Shown one piece after another: positions 1 to 10,529 of a stretch of DNA of 64,000 bases. Positions within the stretch are counted from its first letter, which is position 1, and each line of letters starts with the position of its first letter. Below the pieces are notes generated by a model, which was not told where the DNA came from, ran no database searches, and saw only the letters and a program-made list of their open reading frames with translations. The stretch comes from Coleophoma eucalyptorum (lineage: Eukaryota; Ascomycota; Leotiomycetes; Helotiales; Dermateaceae), in contig JALRME010000015.1 of the NCBI GenBank assembly GCA_026120035.1, positions 427,830 to 491,829 on the forward strand. Direction: 5' to 3'. The translations under genes and the position numbers were made by a program.

Positions 1-1546
1 CGCTAGATGGTTCTGGAACCACTCGACGATCCCTGGACAACCCATTGTGAGGTTGTTTTGCTTTGCAGGGGAATATATCGCCTAGACTGCGTTCTCGCAG
101 ACGGAGAGCGCTTACCGGTGTATCATGCCCCGCTGCGGCCACGCTTCCTAAGTCACAGAAGATAATATTAGCTGGCACTGGGTGGTCTCGCTGCGGGTCG
201 TGAATAGCATGGTCTCTATTAATGGTAGGAAATTGGCGAGGGAGCAGTTGTCGCAAAAATCAGAGACGCTTGCATCAACAGGCTCTTGGTCAGCAATCGC
301 TGGATTCTCTAACGGTGGCGGACTCATGAATAGTGACCTATCCCTGGATTTGGCACTGAACCCCCCTCTCTAAGGTCATTAGAGTGACTAAATCAAATAG
401 CAAATCATATCCTCCGGCGTAAATAATCAGCTATGGAAGTTGCTAATATGGTAAGAGTGCTCTTATTGGACGTCACTTAGGGTATTGGTGCTGCCGCAAA
501 AGGCGCAGATGCAGATGCTTTAGTTACTTTAGTTCTGTACTTGTATATCAGCTCTAGGATGCAGTGTCAGCATATCAAAAGAGCCAGTCTTATGCTCGCA
601 ACGCCTACGGGCCCCGCATGCTTTATGGTGGCTCTTGGAGAGGAAGAGGTTGGGGCTTGTGCCATTTGAGGCTGCGGGACTGTTGTGGATTGGCGATGCC
701 CGTCTAGGAGCCACCTTCTGGATATCGGACGTAGGAGACAGCTCCGCTCAGATTTGTGGGACTGTGGCGGGTATAGCATCAGCGCGATGTCTGATGTCCT
801 GATGCCCTGGGTTCAGTTGCTCGCTTACATGACTCGTCTCTTTGAGCCCTCCTCACGTGTAGAAAAGGCCGTCATAAGATGTTTCAGCTATGCTCGGATA
901 CAACTAAAGAGGTGAAATGTTTGGTTGATAAGGTAAGGTCCAACCTCCACTGTGACGATCCGGGTCAATTCTGGACATCCATCCCAAAGAATGCGCTCCT
1001 TACCTGCCAACTTCCAGTTACCATCATGTCACGTGCTATACTCGGCTCGCATCCATGCCCTTGGGTGGATGATCTCCAGGTGAGATCTAGGTGTGGCGCT
1101 TCTCTATCTCCTACGTCCTTGCACCCGCCCCATCCCCTCCGGAGCGTTAGGCCTGTATTAGCTGAAAATGTCGACTCTGGTTATTTTGCCCTTGATTGCT
1201 TTTTCCCCTCGTTCACCAATTTTTTTTTGGTTTACATCGAGATCGAGTTGTCGGCTGTGCATCACGGCCTTGAGAATCGCTTTGGTGACGCTCGACCTCG
1301 TTTGTCTGAAGAAGGCCTCAATGCGGCATGGGAGTACCAAGTGACGTCGATGCTGTTTAAAGAACCGCGTCTCCCGTCCAGATCCAGAAAAGAGGATTGT
1401 TTACAGACTCACGAGACCCAGACACACACATGTGGTCCTAGGCTGCCATATCGCAAACCCGGACAAGATTCGAGACGCCGCATCGCGGCCATTGTATGCC
1501 CCAGACGGGGTGTTGAAGAGGGATATTTAACTACACATGACTGAAT
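1..1546. other. Gene-poor 5' stretch upstream of the histidine kinase
   Basis: I see no supportable gene here. One open frame (879-1544, +) is 221 codons long, but its translation has no recognisable motif, is rich in Cys, Pro and Arg, and runs into the promoter side of the kinase gene, so I treat it as chance. A TATTTAA element lies near 1524, about 20 bp before the kinase ATG. CACGTG-type sequences occur near 855 and 1030. The left edge may contain the end of another gene, but nothing is recognisable. Confidence 0.5.
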
Positions 1547-4500
1547 ATGGCATTTCCACAGCTACCGTTGCGACATGAAGGCCAAATTAATGAGAAGGAG
1601 CAAGTCTCCCAACTTTGCGATGAAAAAGTACATCGGCCAACGCCGAAACCGAGACGGAAAGGCTTCGACTGGATATCTGACCCTCAAAATCTAACGCCTT
1701 TTCAAGATTTCATTATAAACGGAGTGGATTGGAACAAGTCACCGCTGGGACCGATAAAAGACTGGCCATTGCAGCTGAAACGGATGGTGTTATTAATCGT
1801 GGCCGATCCAAGTCCTGCTGTTATTTATTGGGGGGATGATTCTACTATCATTTATAACGAGGCTTATACAAGCTTGATTCAACAGAAACACCCTGCGCTT
1901 CAAGGCCAAGATCCAAGGATTGAAACTGCCGAGCTATGGGGGTACTTTGAAAAATTACTGGCAAGGCAGCGAGAGACTGGCGAGACGATCGTTGAAGGCG
2001 AAGCTATGGTCATGATTCGAAGGAAGGGATTTCTTGAAGAAGCATACTTCTCTTGGAAATTCATACCTATCATAGGGGACGAAGGATATGTAATTGGGTC
2101 TTATGCTACTGTGACTGAGGTACGTAGTTTTGGTTTTCTAGAATCACGGCGTTCAGTAGATGTGGGCTTGAGAAACCCTGATGCTGCTCTGGAGTTCTCA
2201 AGAGTCGTTTTACTGATTCACATCAGACCACTCGCGAGACAATAGCGGAGAGGAGATCTTCCGCTATTCGTCGGCTTAATCTTGAGGTCTCAGAGGCTAA
2301 AACTATTCCTGATATTTGGCACATTATCATGCGAGGGCTCAAGCACGTCGATAAAGACGTTCCGACTGCTCTTCTCTATTCAGTTACCAGCTTTCAAGTA
2401 TTTGGAAACGAAGAAAATTTGCAAAATCCTTTAGCTTGTAAGCTGGAAGGTACCGTTGGTCTTTCAGAAGATCATTCCCTAGCTCCAAATGAAGTCAATA
2501 TTGCAAACGGCAATAGTTGTCTCTCAAAGTTATTCCAAAGAGTTGTAAGAAGTAAGGAACCCATATTTTCCGCAGTGCCGGAAGACTCGGAAGAAGGCTT
2601 CAAAGACCTGGATTGGACCAAGATCGGAGCTCCACCATCATCGATTGTCGTTTGTCCAGTAAAACCATCCAATTCCCGCCGCATTATAGCTTTCTTGGTG
2701 GTTGCACTGAGTCCAGTACGGCCATATAATGAGGATTACCAGCGTTTCATATATCTTCTGACAGAACAAGTCGCAACGCCACATGTGTCTGCCGTGCTTC
2801 TTCAAGAAGAGGTAGAGAGGCGTTTGCATGCTGCGGAGCAAGAGGCTGTTGATCGAGCGAGACTTTCTCGGGAGCTCTCCGATATTGAGACGAAATTCTC
2901 TCTTTTCGCAGCGCGAGCACCCATAGGTCTTGCAATCATGACACAAGGAGGTTTGGCTCTCTCAGCGAACGACCTTTGGCGGTCATTAACCATGCTGGAA
3001 GTAGGCAGCAATAGCGTGGCATGGGAAGAGGTGCTTGTGGATGGAGAGTTTGATCATGTCATTTCGGAGTGGACCAGAGTGGTCAGTAATAAAGAGTCAG
3101 CTCGCTTACAGACTGCGGTAAAAAAGCCGTGGAAAGCCCCGGAGCCTGACGAACATGGAAACGACCAGTGGACGGATACGCACTTGCTCTTAGCTTTGTA
3201 TCCTGATCTCGAGGATGACGGAAGTGTAAAGAGCATTATGTCCTGTATAACGGACATCTCTGAGTTGAAATGGACCGAGGCACAACTCCGAAAGCGAATG
3301 AATCAAGCAATCACAATGCAGCAACAGCAAGAAAAGTTTATAGATGTAAGTTGTATTGTATACTTGAGCCAGGGGAATCGGGTGTTTTAACCTTTAGGTC
3401 TACTAGCGGTTTATATAAGGCTATCAGCTGCTGACGAGAACTAGATGACATCTCATGAAATGAGAAACCCACTGTCTGCACTAATCGGATGCGCTGACGA
3501 GATAATCACGTCGCTGAAAAATTACCAAAGTTCCTTGAAAGTGAATGGTCCATTATCCCAGAACGGAGACTCTGGAATATCCCAAGATCTTGCAGCTCTA
3601 TCCTTACCCACAAAGCTACTTAGCGACGCGATAGATGCCGCAGACACCATAATATACTGTGCAATGCATCAGAAACGTATTATTGATGATATTCTCACAC
3701 TCTCCAGACTCGACTCAGATCTGCTAGTAACCTGTCCGGAACCATCTCAGCCAGTTCAACTAATTCGTAACGCTCTGAAAATGTTCGAAGCAGAACTCAA
3801 GTCTGCCGATACGAAACTTATATTCAACGAAAGAGAATCTTTGTCCTTGCTGAAAGTAACCTGGACTTTACTGGATCCCAGTCGAGTACTACAAGTGTTT
3901 ATAAACCTTATGACGAACGCTATCAAATTTACAAGGACAGAGCCACGCCGTCAAATTACAATCTCCATGGCTGCTTCATTAATACCGCCATCACAAAAAG
4001 AGGATGCCATGGAAGTGGAATACGTTCCTAAGAGCAAGAACAGCAAAGACCAGACAGCAGGGTCCGATTGGGGTGATGGCGACATCATATACTTGTCCAT
4101 CACAGTACAGGATACGGGTCGAGGCCTTACTAGAAAGGAACGCGAACACCTGTTCAACCTCTTTCAGCAAGCATCTCCAAAAACACATGTCCAATATGGT
4201 GGTTCTGGCTTGGGACTGTTTATTTCTCGCCAGCTCACCGAGATGCAAGGCGGTCAAATTGGTGTAGCTTCTGAATCCGGAAAGGGGAGTACCTTCCAGT
4301 TCTTCGTAAAAACACGCCGAACAGACGCGTTGGGAGAAAACGTGCCTAGGACTGACTTCCAGATGTTGGTCCGCCCGGATGCTCTTCGTGAAGCGTGCGG
4401 GATTGAGATACCGGCTCTCCAGAATGGAGCCATGTTGCCAGATGTACCGATCCAGGCGCCGACCACGGAAATTGTGGCTCCTAGTCCTGGGCAAGCTGGA

Positions 4501-5050
4501 GGCTTGCATATCTTGGTGGTTGAAGACAATGTTGTGAATCAAAAAGTCGTCACTAAACAGTTGCGAAACGCAGGGCACATGGTCAGTGTCGCTAACCACG
4601 GAGTGGAGGCTCTTGAGTTTTTACGAAGGACCATATATTGGAAGGATAACGGCACTGGCTTGAAGCTATCTGTAGTTTTGATGGGTATGTGATATCCTCG
4701 GGTTTATGATCTATACTAACTACTGCTTCCACAGACCTTGAAATGCCTGTCATGGATGGAATCACATGTGTGAGAAGGATACGAGAATTGCAAACAACCG
4801 GCGATATTCAGAGACATGTCCCGGTGATAGCCGTTACCGCCAATGCTAGGAAAGACCAGATCATAGCCACGATGAATGCTGGAATGGTAAGAACTCTTCA
4901 ATCCGTGATTGTTATCGCGTCGCCAAAAATACTGACTCACGTGGGCTTTAGGACGATGTTACGACCAAACCTTACAGGATGCAAGACATGCTGGCACAGA
5001 TAGAGTCTCTGGTTCGAAAATATTCGGTTCAGAAAATATCTGGAACTTGA
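1547..5050 (+). CDS. Hybrid histidine kinase (HisKA-HATPase-receiver)
   Basis: Fungal hybrid sensor kinase feeding a HOG-type or other phosphorelay. Model: exons 1547-2119, 2203-3345, 3445-4684, 4735-4886, 4952-5050, giving 1068 aa with no frame breaks. Residues about 40-190 form a PAS-like sensor segment (SPLGPIKDWP, YNEAYTSL). A GAF-like stretch and a second PAS-like stretch follow to about 560. The H-box is SHEMRNPLSA with His576, formed across the 3445 junction. The N-box NLMTNAIKFT, G1 motif DTGRGL and G2 motif GGSGLGLF define the ATPase. The receiver starts LVVEDNVVNQ, its phospho-acceptor is Asp986 (MDLEMPVMDG, joined across the 4685-4734 intron), and its conserved Lys is in TTKPY. All phosphotransfer residues are present, so the protein should be active. 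No transmembrane segment is evident, which suggests a cytosolic sensor. Tail-to-tail with the P450 gene. The ligand and the exact HHK class are unknown. Confidence 0.93.
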
Positions 5051-6262
5051 ACAGCTGTTCGTATGACGATACCCTGGCCAAGGATGACGGCTATGAGCTT
5101 ATATATGGATTTTTACCTGTGCTGAGTGAGGGCCTTCTTCCAACCTACCCACTGCTCCACGACACGACATGAGACCTTTTTAGATACGCGAGAGAAAAAC
5201 TAACTTGGCTTACACACCCCATGGTGAGCTTTTATTCTAAAGGGAGCGAGAGCGAATTAGATGGTGCATCTACGAACGGCATAATACTTCAGAAAACCCA
5301 GTCTACATGAGCTGACTTAATGGCATACGAACGAGACACAGGATGGCTTGCTCTATTAGCGTTTTATTCCTGTACACTACATACCCCCTACCTGGTCGGT
5401 TCATATAAAGGGGCATGATATGATTCCGTAGACTTCGGCATCGAAAGTTATGTTTATGGTGGTTTTTCGCGTCTAGAATCAGACAAACAAGCTCACGAGC
5501 CGACGAGCTATGATTTTTTCTTCCCTTCTGGCTCTTTGCTTGGGGACTCCTTTCTTCACCTCGCTTATTGCTGTTTGGTCCTTATGCTCTTTTTCTCTAC
5601 AGCGGCAGAAGAATAATGAAATTAGAATATAGAGAGCTCATGGGCAAATCCTGTCGGGGGATCTATCTTGCCTTTTCTGTCTAATACTGGGGTTTTCTAT
5701 TTACTGGAGGGATTCGATGTGTCGGCGATGTGAATGGTTTTGCGCCAGATGTATATTCATCTCTCTTTACCTGGACTAGGTGCGTTTTAAGTAGGACAAA
5801 GACCAAGCGGGCACGAAATCAAAAACCAAGGTTCCTCTTCTTGGCCGTTTGGATCTCCAGATGTTATGAAAATGGTTTGTCTCACGCCATATGATGAGAT
5901 GGCGGTGACGGAATGTTTCTTTTTAATTAACGGGAGCTGGAAGAAGGTTTATACCACTTTCTTTGGGGGGGGGGGGGCGGGGGAAGTAAAGCAAAGCACA
6001 TGAATTTGACTTTTTGCCTGGATCTATGAACGACACTAAGCATTTATATTCGGGATCTTTTCTTTTCTTTCCTTTTCTTCGGGGAAGTTGTCCAAGAGAC
6101 GACGAGTAAGCCCTAATGTACTCCTCAGCTGTAGGAGTTGACCAATCCAACCAACGAACTCAATTGGGTGTCCCCGAACTAGGACATCTGATGAATTTCA
6201 CATGCTCATTCAATCTCCTTTCTTATGGCAACCCCCATCAGCCAGCCCATCTTCCCGAACCC
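5051..6262. other. Convergent intergenic region with a poly-G tract
   Basis: This region lies between the 3' ends of the kinase and P450 genes. I see no coding signal. It contains a run of 13 G followed by C and five more G (about 5965-5983), flanked by pyrimidine-rich sequence (about 6060-6080). The rest is unremarkable AT-leaning sequence. Confidence 0.5.
5965..5983 (+). repeat. Poly-G homopolymer tract
   Basis: A run of about 13 consecutive G, a single C, then five G. It is a mononucleotide repeat on the + strand that could form G-quadruplex structures. Exact length is likely variable between isolates or prone to sequencing error. Confidence 0.7.
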
Positions 6263-7864
6263 TTAATTGTAAGGAGGGAACTTCGCCATCTCTTGCCTGG
6301 CCGCCACCATCTCGCGCTTTATAACCTGCCGGTGAGTTTCGCTCCGCACAACAACCTGGCATGGAAAGGACTTAGGGCGGATGTTGAATCCATCGGTGTA
6401 GTCAAAAGTGTCATAAGTGCGGCCGGGCAGGGGTAGGATATCAAAACTCCACACCAGCTTCGCGAGCGCGATGAAGAGCGAATTCATGGCGAGGTCAGCT
6501 CCAGGACAGATGCGCCGGCCCCAGCCGAAGGAGGAATGACCCGTTTTGGATGGATGCGCACTGCCCTTCAAATCACTCCGCACTCTGGGGTCGGATGCGG
6601 AGAGGAAGCGGGCTGGGTTGAAGGTTTGCGGCGAGGGGTAGTAGGTTGGGTTGAGGTTGATGGCCCAGGAATTCCCCAGCACGGTGGTACCAGCCGGGAT
6701 GCGGAAGCCTTCGTACTCGTCGTCTTCGGTCGAGGCATGTGGCGTGCCGCCCAAAACGGCGACGGGTCGCCAGCGCAGGACTTCCTTGACGAGCGCGCGC
6801 ACGTAGGGCAGTTGGGGCTCGTCGCTGAACTGCGGCGTGCGGCCACTGCCGACGACGGCGTCCAGCTCGGCTTGGGCTGCGCGGAGGACATGTGTGTTAG
6901 TGACGAGCGCGAGAACGGCAGAGCACAGGGTGGATGCGGTGGTGTCGGAGCCAGCGCCGAATAGCGAGGATGGTACAAAGGAGAAGTCTTTGTCGGACAG
7001 TGCAATGCCCTCTTTGGCACGTGTCTCTAACAAGGTTCGTGTAAGGGATTGAGCAACCTCGATGCCTTTCTCACGGCCTTGGTCGAGATCGCGGACGACG
7101 TCCTGCACCAGAGCCATATTGGCTACGACTTCAAGTTTACCCTGAGCCTGAACATCCCGCTTCCACGGCGCAATAAAATTAGGGAGATACTTCAAGGCGG
7201 GGATGGACTCGGCGAGATATGCACCAGGGACATTCAATGAAGCTTGATACTGCATGAAGCGCATACGATCTTTGATTACAGAGGAGTCAAGAGAGTCAAT
7301 ACGGTGCCCATACGCAACCGAGAAGACCACACTAGAAGTGAAGCGTTCGAAAGCTCGTTCCCATTCGGCGGGATGCTCCATGATTTGGTGGACGAGACAT
7401 GATGCTTCAGCTTCTTGGCGAGCAATGTAGCTGCGGAGCGCAGCAGGAGTGAGAGCACGGTGAAGGAGGCGTCTCCGCAGCGACCATTCCTTGCCATAAG
7501 GCTGGACAAGGACGGAAGCCATATCGTTAAGGATTTCGCCCATAACGACGAACCGAGGGCGCGACGAGTACTTGTGACTGCGCTTCTCCATCAACTCCAC
7601 CGCAACGTTGGGATCGGAAATCACCAGCGTTGGCCGGCGACCGACCCAGATGGTGAAGATCGGGCCGTATACTTCAGACCACTCTTGGAATTTTATCCAT
7701 GGTTTTTGCTTGGGGAGTTGGAACTTATTGCCAATGAAGGGGAGGGGGGTCGGTCCCGGTGGCATGTGTAGCCATTTCCAACAGTCGCTGAGGAGCACAA
7801 CTATAGGAATGAGCACCAGACATGCCAAAGTATACCACGAAGAGACCAGGGATACAAGAGGCAT
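6263..7864 (-). CDS. Cytochrome P450 monooxygenase
   Basis: Single-exon microsomal P450 of 533 aa, the usual length. Residues about 8-30 are a hydrophobic membrane anchor, followed by the proline hinge PPGPTPLP. The I-helix oxygen-activation motif is FGAGSDTTAS, the ExxR motif is EVLRWRP, the PERF-equivalent is PARF, and the haem loop FGWGRRICPG supplies the axial thiolate Cys453. All catalytic features are intact. The overall sequence resembles the fungal clade that includes O-methylsterigmatocystin oxidoreductase-type enzymes, which act in secondary metabolism, but the substrate cannot be read from sequence. It lies 11 kb from the PKS on the same strand, with the FAD monooxygenase between, so a tailoring role is plausible but unproven. 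ER anchoring is expected. Confidence 0.95.
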   Translation of the reverse strand: MPLVSLVSSWYTLACLVLIPIVVLLSDCWKWLHMPPGPTPLPFIGNKFQLPKQKPWIKFQEWSEVYGPIFTIWVGRRPTLVISDPNVAVELMEKRSHKYSSRPRFVVMGEILNDMASVLVQPYGKEWSLRRRLLHRALTPAALRSYIARQEAEASCLVHQIMEHPAEWERAFERFTSSVVFSVAYGHRIDSLDSSVIKDRMRFMQYQASLNVPGAYLAESIPALKYLPNFIAPWKRDVQAQGKLEVVANMALVQDVVRDLDQGREKGIEVAQSLTRTLLETRAKEGIALSDKDFSFVPSSLFGAGSDTTASTLCSAVLALVTNTHVLRAAQAELDAVVGSGRTPQFSDEPQLPYVRALVKEVLRWRPVAVLGGTPHASTEDDEYEGFRIPAGTTVLGNSWAINLNPTYYPSPQTFNPARFLSASDPRVRSDLKGSAHPSKTGHSSFGWGRRICPGADLAMNSLFIALAKLVWSFDILPLPGRTYDTFDYTDGFNIRPKSFPCQVVVRSETHRQVIKREMVAARQEMAKFPPYN

Positions 7865-7981
7865 GGCTGAGGCCTATGGTTTGCGACTAGATCCCGAATC
7901 AAACCGAAAAAAAGTTGAGGGATGATGAATCACGATAAGTGACGAGGTGGGAAGGAAGTAGAGTCAGTCAGTCAGTAGTAG

Positions 7982-8021
7982 AGACGGAGACGGCAATTAA
8001 GGGCGAGCCGTGCGGTGCGAG
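7982..8021 (+). repeat. Diverged direct repeat, copy A
   Basis: A 40-bp segment starting AGACGGAGACGG that recurs at 8120-8159. The first 12 bases are identical. Of the remaining 28, eight differ, seven of them transitions. The two copies are 138 bp apart in a purine-rich context with many GTAGGAAG-like words between them. Confidence 0.7.
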
Positions 8022-8119
8022 GGAGGTAGGAAGGAGGAAGTAGAGAGTAGGAAGCAGAGTAGGAAGTGGAGTAGAAAGTAGAGAGTAAAAGGTAAAGACA
8101 AAATCAATTATAGAGACGA

Positions 8120-8159
8120 AGACGGAGACGGTGATTGAGGACAACCCGTGCGGTACAAG
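8120..8159 (+). repeat. Diverged direct repeat, copy B
   Basis: Second copy of the 40-bp segment described at 7982-8021. The transition-dominated differences would fit repeat-induced point mutation, although the sample is too small to prove it. Confidence 0.7.
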
Positions 8160-8439
8160 GCCAGTTAAAAGGAAAAGGCATTTCGCAAAATAAGGTACAT
8201 AGTCGGAAGCTGGCTCCCCCCCCCCCCACTTACCACAAACACCACCACATCCAGTGGTAGTAAGTCTTTTGGATATGCCGTGCCGAACTCTGCCCGCGAT
8301 CTATCCTTAATGGATTACTGGAACGTCAACCTGCACCTATTTTGATACCCATCTTGATATCCACTATGTCTCGGTAGACTTTCTCTAACTCAAAACCACC
8401 CCCTGGATTAGACTTCACTACTACCTCTTAGTAGTTCTA

Positions 8440-8720
8440 GACATAAATGCTACGTATATATATCGCTATCAAATCATCCCTGAGAATATATAGAACTTTA
8501 ACGAAGCTAGATTCCGGATTGGATAACCTTAAGGGGAATATGTCTATGTTCTAGTCTAGGCTAGATATATATATAGATATATATATATATATGTTAGAAA
8601 GCACTCGAGGATCGAAAACAACTTACTCTAACTAAGTGTGTTTCGGTTGAAGGTTATGTTATATCCCTTATAGTTACTATCCTCAGATCCTAGTATATAG
8701 AGAAGTAGTATTCCAATACT
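8440..8720. other. AT/TA-rich tract
   Basis: A tract dense in TA dinucleotides, including an alternating AT run near 8566-8592. Translation in all frames is interrupted by stops. It looks like decayed repeat DNA rather than promoter sequence, since the P450 start is about 600 bp away and the monooxygenase end about 1.8 kb away. Confidence 0.5.
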
Positions 8721-9564
8721 CAGTCCAGACAAGAGCTTAATTACTTTGAGCTCGACGACATATACAAAATGAGGATAATAGGCCTTTAATAGCTAACCAC
8801 TTTATCGAGTCCACTAGAGCAAGCTGGCAATAGAATTCTAACAGACAGGTGATATTAGTATACGAGTGCCATAGTACAGAGTTCCCTGGAGAAAACTGGT
8901 CGGTCCGGTGGCCAGATCCAAACCAACCGGTGGCCATAACCCAAAGACTCCCTACCAGGGGATATGGTGGTGTGTATAGTGGGTCCAAGTCGGAGGAGGC
9001 CGCTTACGATGCGTTCAATGTAACTCGCAACTCGGTTCGCGCGAAGGGGCAAAGGAAACACCCGCCGCCGATGCGATAGAGCAGTAAGTCAGTCCTAGGC
9101 GACCAGAGCAAAGCGAACGACGCACCAGCCGTGAACACTGACGACACCACCGGTAAAATCGCCGAAGAGCAGAAGGCAAAAGGCACAGGCAAAGTGGATC
9201 CCGCACCACGGCTCGCATGGTGGGACACGGTGGGTAGGGAGGGGAGGGCGAGATTTGCTTACTCAGAGCCATTTAGGGAGATTTCAGTTCGGTGCCTTTT
9301 GTTATGGTGGAGCAGCGCTGCCCACCAGCCCGGGCGTGTGGCATTCCCCCCTCCCTCCTCCCCCCATCCCCCCTCCGCGGCGGGCTTGGCTGGGCGTCAT
9401 GAGCCGTCTGAACCAGCAGCATGGGAAATCTGTTGCACATCTGGAGAAGTGGGCCAGGAGTCTGTGGACAAGCAAGAAATGCAGCCACGTGGAGCATGGT
9501 CGCATCCAAGGCGGGTCGTGTGGGGTTGACGGGCTCTTCTCCAGCGAACGGGAGGGAGTATCGG

Positions 9565-9620
9565 GGAGGAAGAGAGGAGAGGAGAGGCGAGGAGAGGAGA
9601 GGCGAGGAGAGGCGAGGCGC
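9565..9620 (+). repeat. GA-rich minisatellite
   Basis: Repeats of GAGGAGAG and GAGGCGAG words on the + strand. A purine mirror tract of this kind can adopt triplex (H-DNA) structure. It explains several spurious open frames around it. Confidence 0.75.
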
Positions 9621-9990
9621 GCTGCTCAGCTGGGAGAGCGGGGCGAGTCTGGGCGGTTTAATGGGCGAGGGAAGCTTGAGGAAGTGGGCAAGAGAGTTAA
9701 GGGAGGGGATAACTAAGGGACAGCGGCAGTGAGTGAGTAAGTGAGCGAGTGGAGCGCGGTAGTGAGTGGGAGCGAGGGAGAGCGAGGGAGAGCATGTGAG
9801 ATGAGAGCAAGTAGTGAGTAACATGGGCTTCCCCAGACCGCAATCACTTGTCGAGCTCGTCCAATCTGGCCAACGCATGGCACGGCATAGCGAGAATGAG
9901 AGAGTGGTGTCCACCCGCCGTCAGCTTTCGCTTTGCTGGACTTCGGCAGATGTCATCTGTTCGAGTGACTTGTTCCACATGTTTCTAAGT

Positions 9991-10011
9991 ACCTACCTAC
10001 CTACCTACCTA
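9991..10011 (+). repeat. ACCT tetranucleotide microsatellite
   Basis: Five consecutive ACCT units followed by degenerate CTTA/CCAA units. No other feature overlaps it. Confidence 0.8.
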
Positions 10012-10529
10012 CTTACCAACCTATCTACCCTTCCTACCTTCCCTGCCCATCTGCCTCCCCGGGCATTGCGTGCTTTGCTCTCTCTGGCTTGGAGTCAGAA
10101 CCCGATGCAGTATCTATCCATTTAGCGAACGTGCCTTGGCCAAGCAAATTCTCCACCAGCGATAAGACCCGGACTTTCTCGAATCCGTCTCGGTGCATGT
10201 GCCTTGCTCTTCCCCCCTACCCTGCCCTACTCCACACTTTCCCCGCTATCCATCCGTGCGGCACATCCTCTGTGCCTCCCATCCATTCCTGCCCGCGAAT
10301 CGTCTAGCCACGGCCATCCCTCATGCAACGGAGAGCCTTGCTTTCTCGTCCTCCATCATTCCCCCCCTAAGTACATGGCACTCGTCGTCGATCATCCAGC
10401 CGATGACTTGAGCATGGCCTGAGTCAGAAAGCCAAAAGCAAAGAACCCCCGAAAAAGAAATCCGACCTGAAAATACCATCGCATCCTTTGACACGGACCG
10501 ACTTGATGAAACCTTCCTTTCGAAAACCT

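Larger units (their letters stand above)
7865..10529. other. 2.7 kb gene-poor, repeat-rich region
   Basis: No gene could be supported over about 2.7 kb. It holds a purine-rich stretch with a 40-bp direct repeat (7982-8021 and 8120-8159), a C homopolymer near 8216-8228, an AT/TA-rich tract (about 8440-8720), a GA-rich minisatellite (about 9565-9620) and an ACCT tetranucleotide run (about 9991-10011). Several open frames in 9000-10400 are by-products of biased composition (Ser/Pro- or Arg/Gly-only translations). The AT-rich part could be a decayed, RIP-mutated transposon, but I cannot identify a family. Confidence 0.5.

Noticed and set aside
879..1544. 221-codon open frame upstream of the kinase
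   Set aside because: No motif or splice support, biased Cys/Pro/Arg composition, and position in the promoter region of the kinase gene.
6536..6964. 142-codon open frame on the + strand within the P450 gene
   Set aside because: Antisense shadow of a P450 with complete motifs. It is open because of high GC in that segment.
9131..9914. Several overlapping open frames of 100-213 codons around the GA repeat
   Set aside because: Products of a purine-rich repeat; low complexity in every frame.
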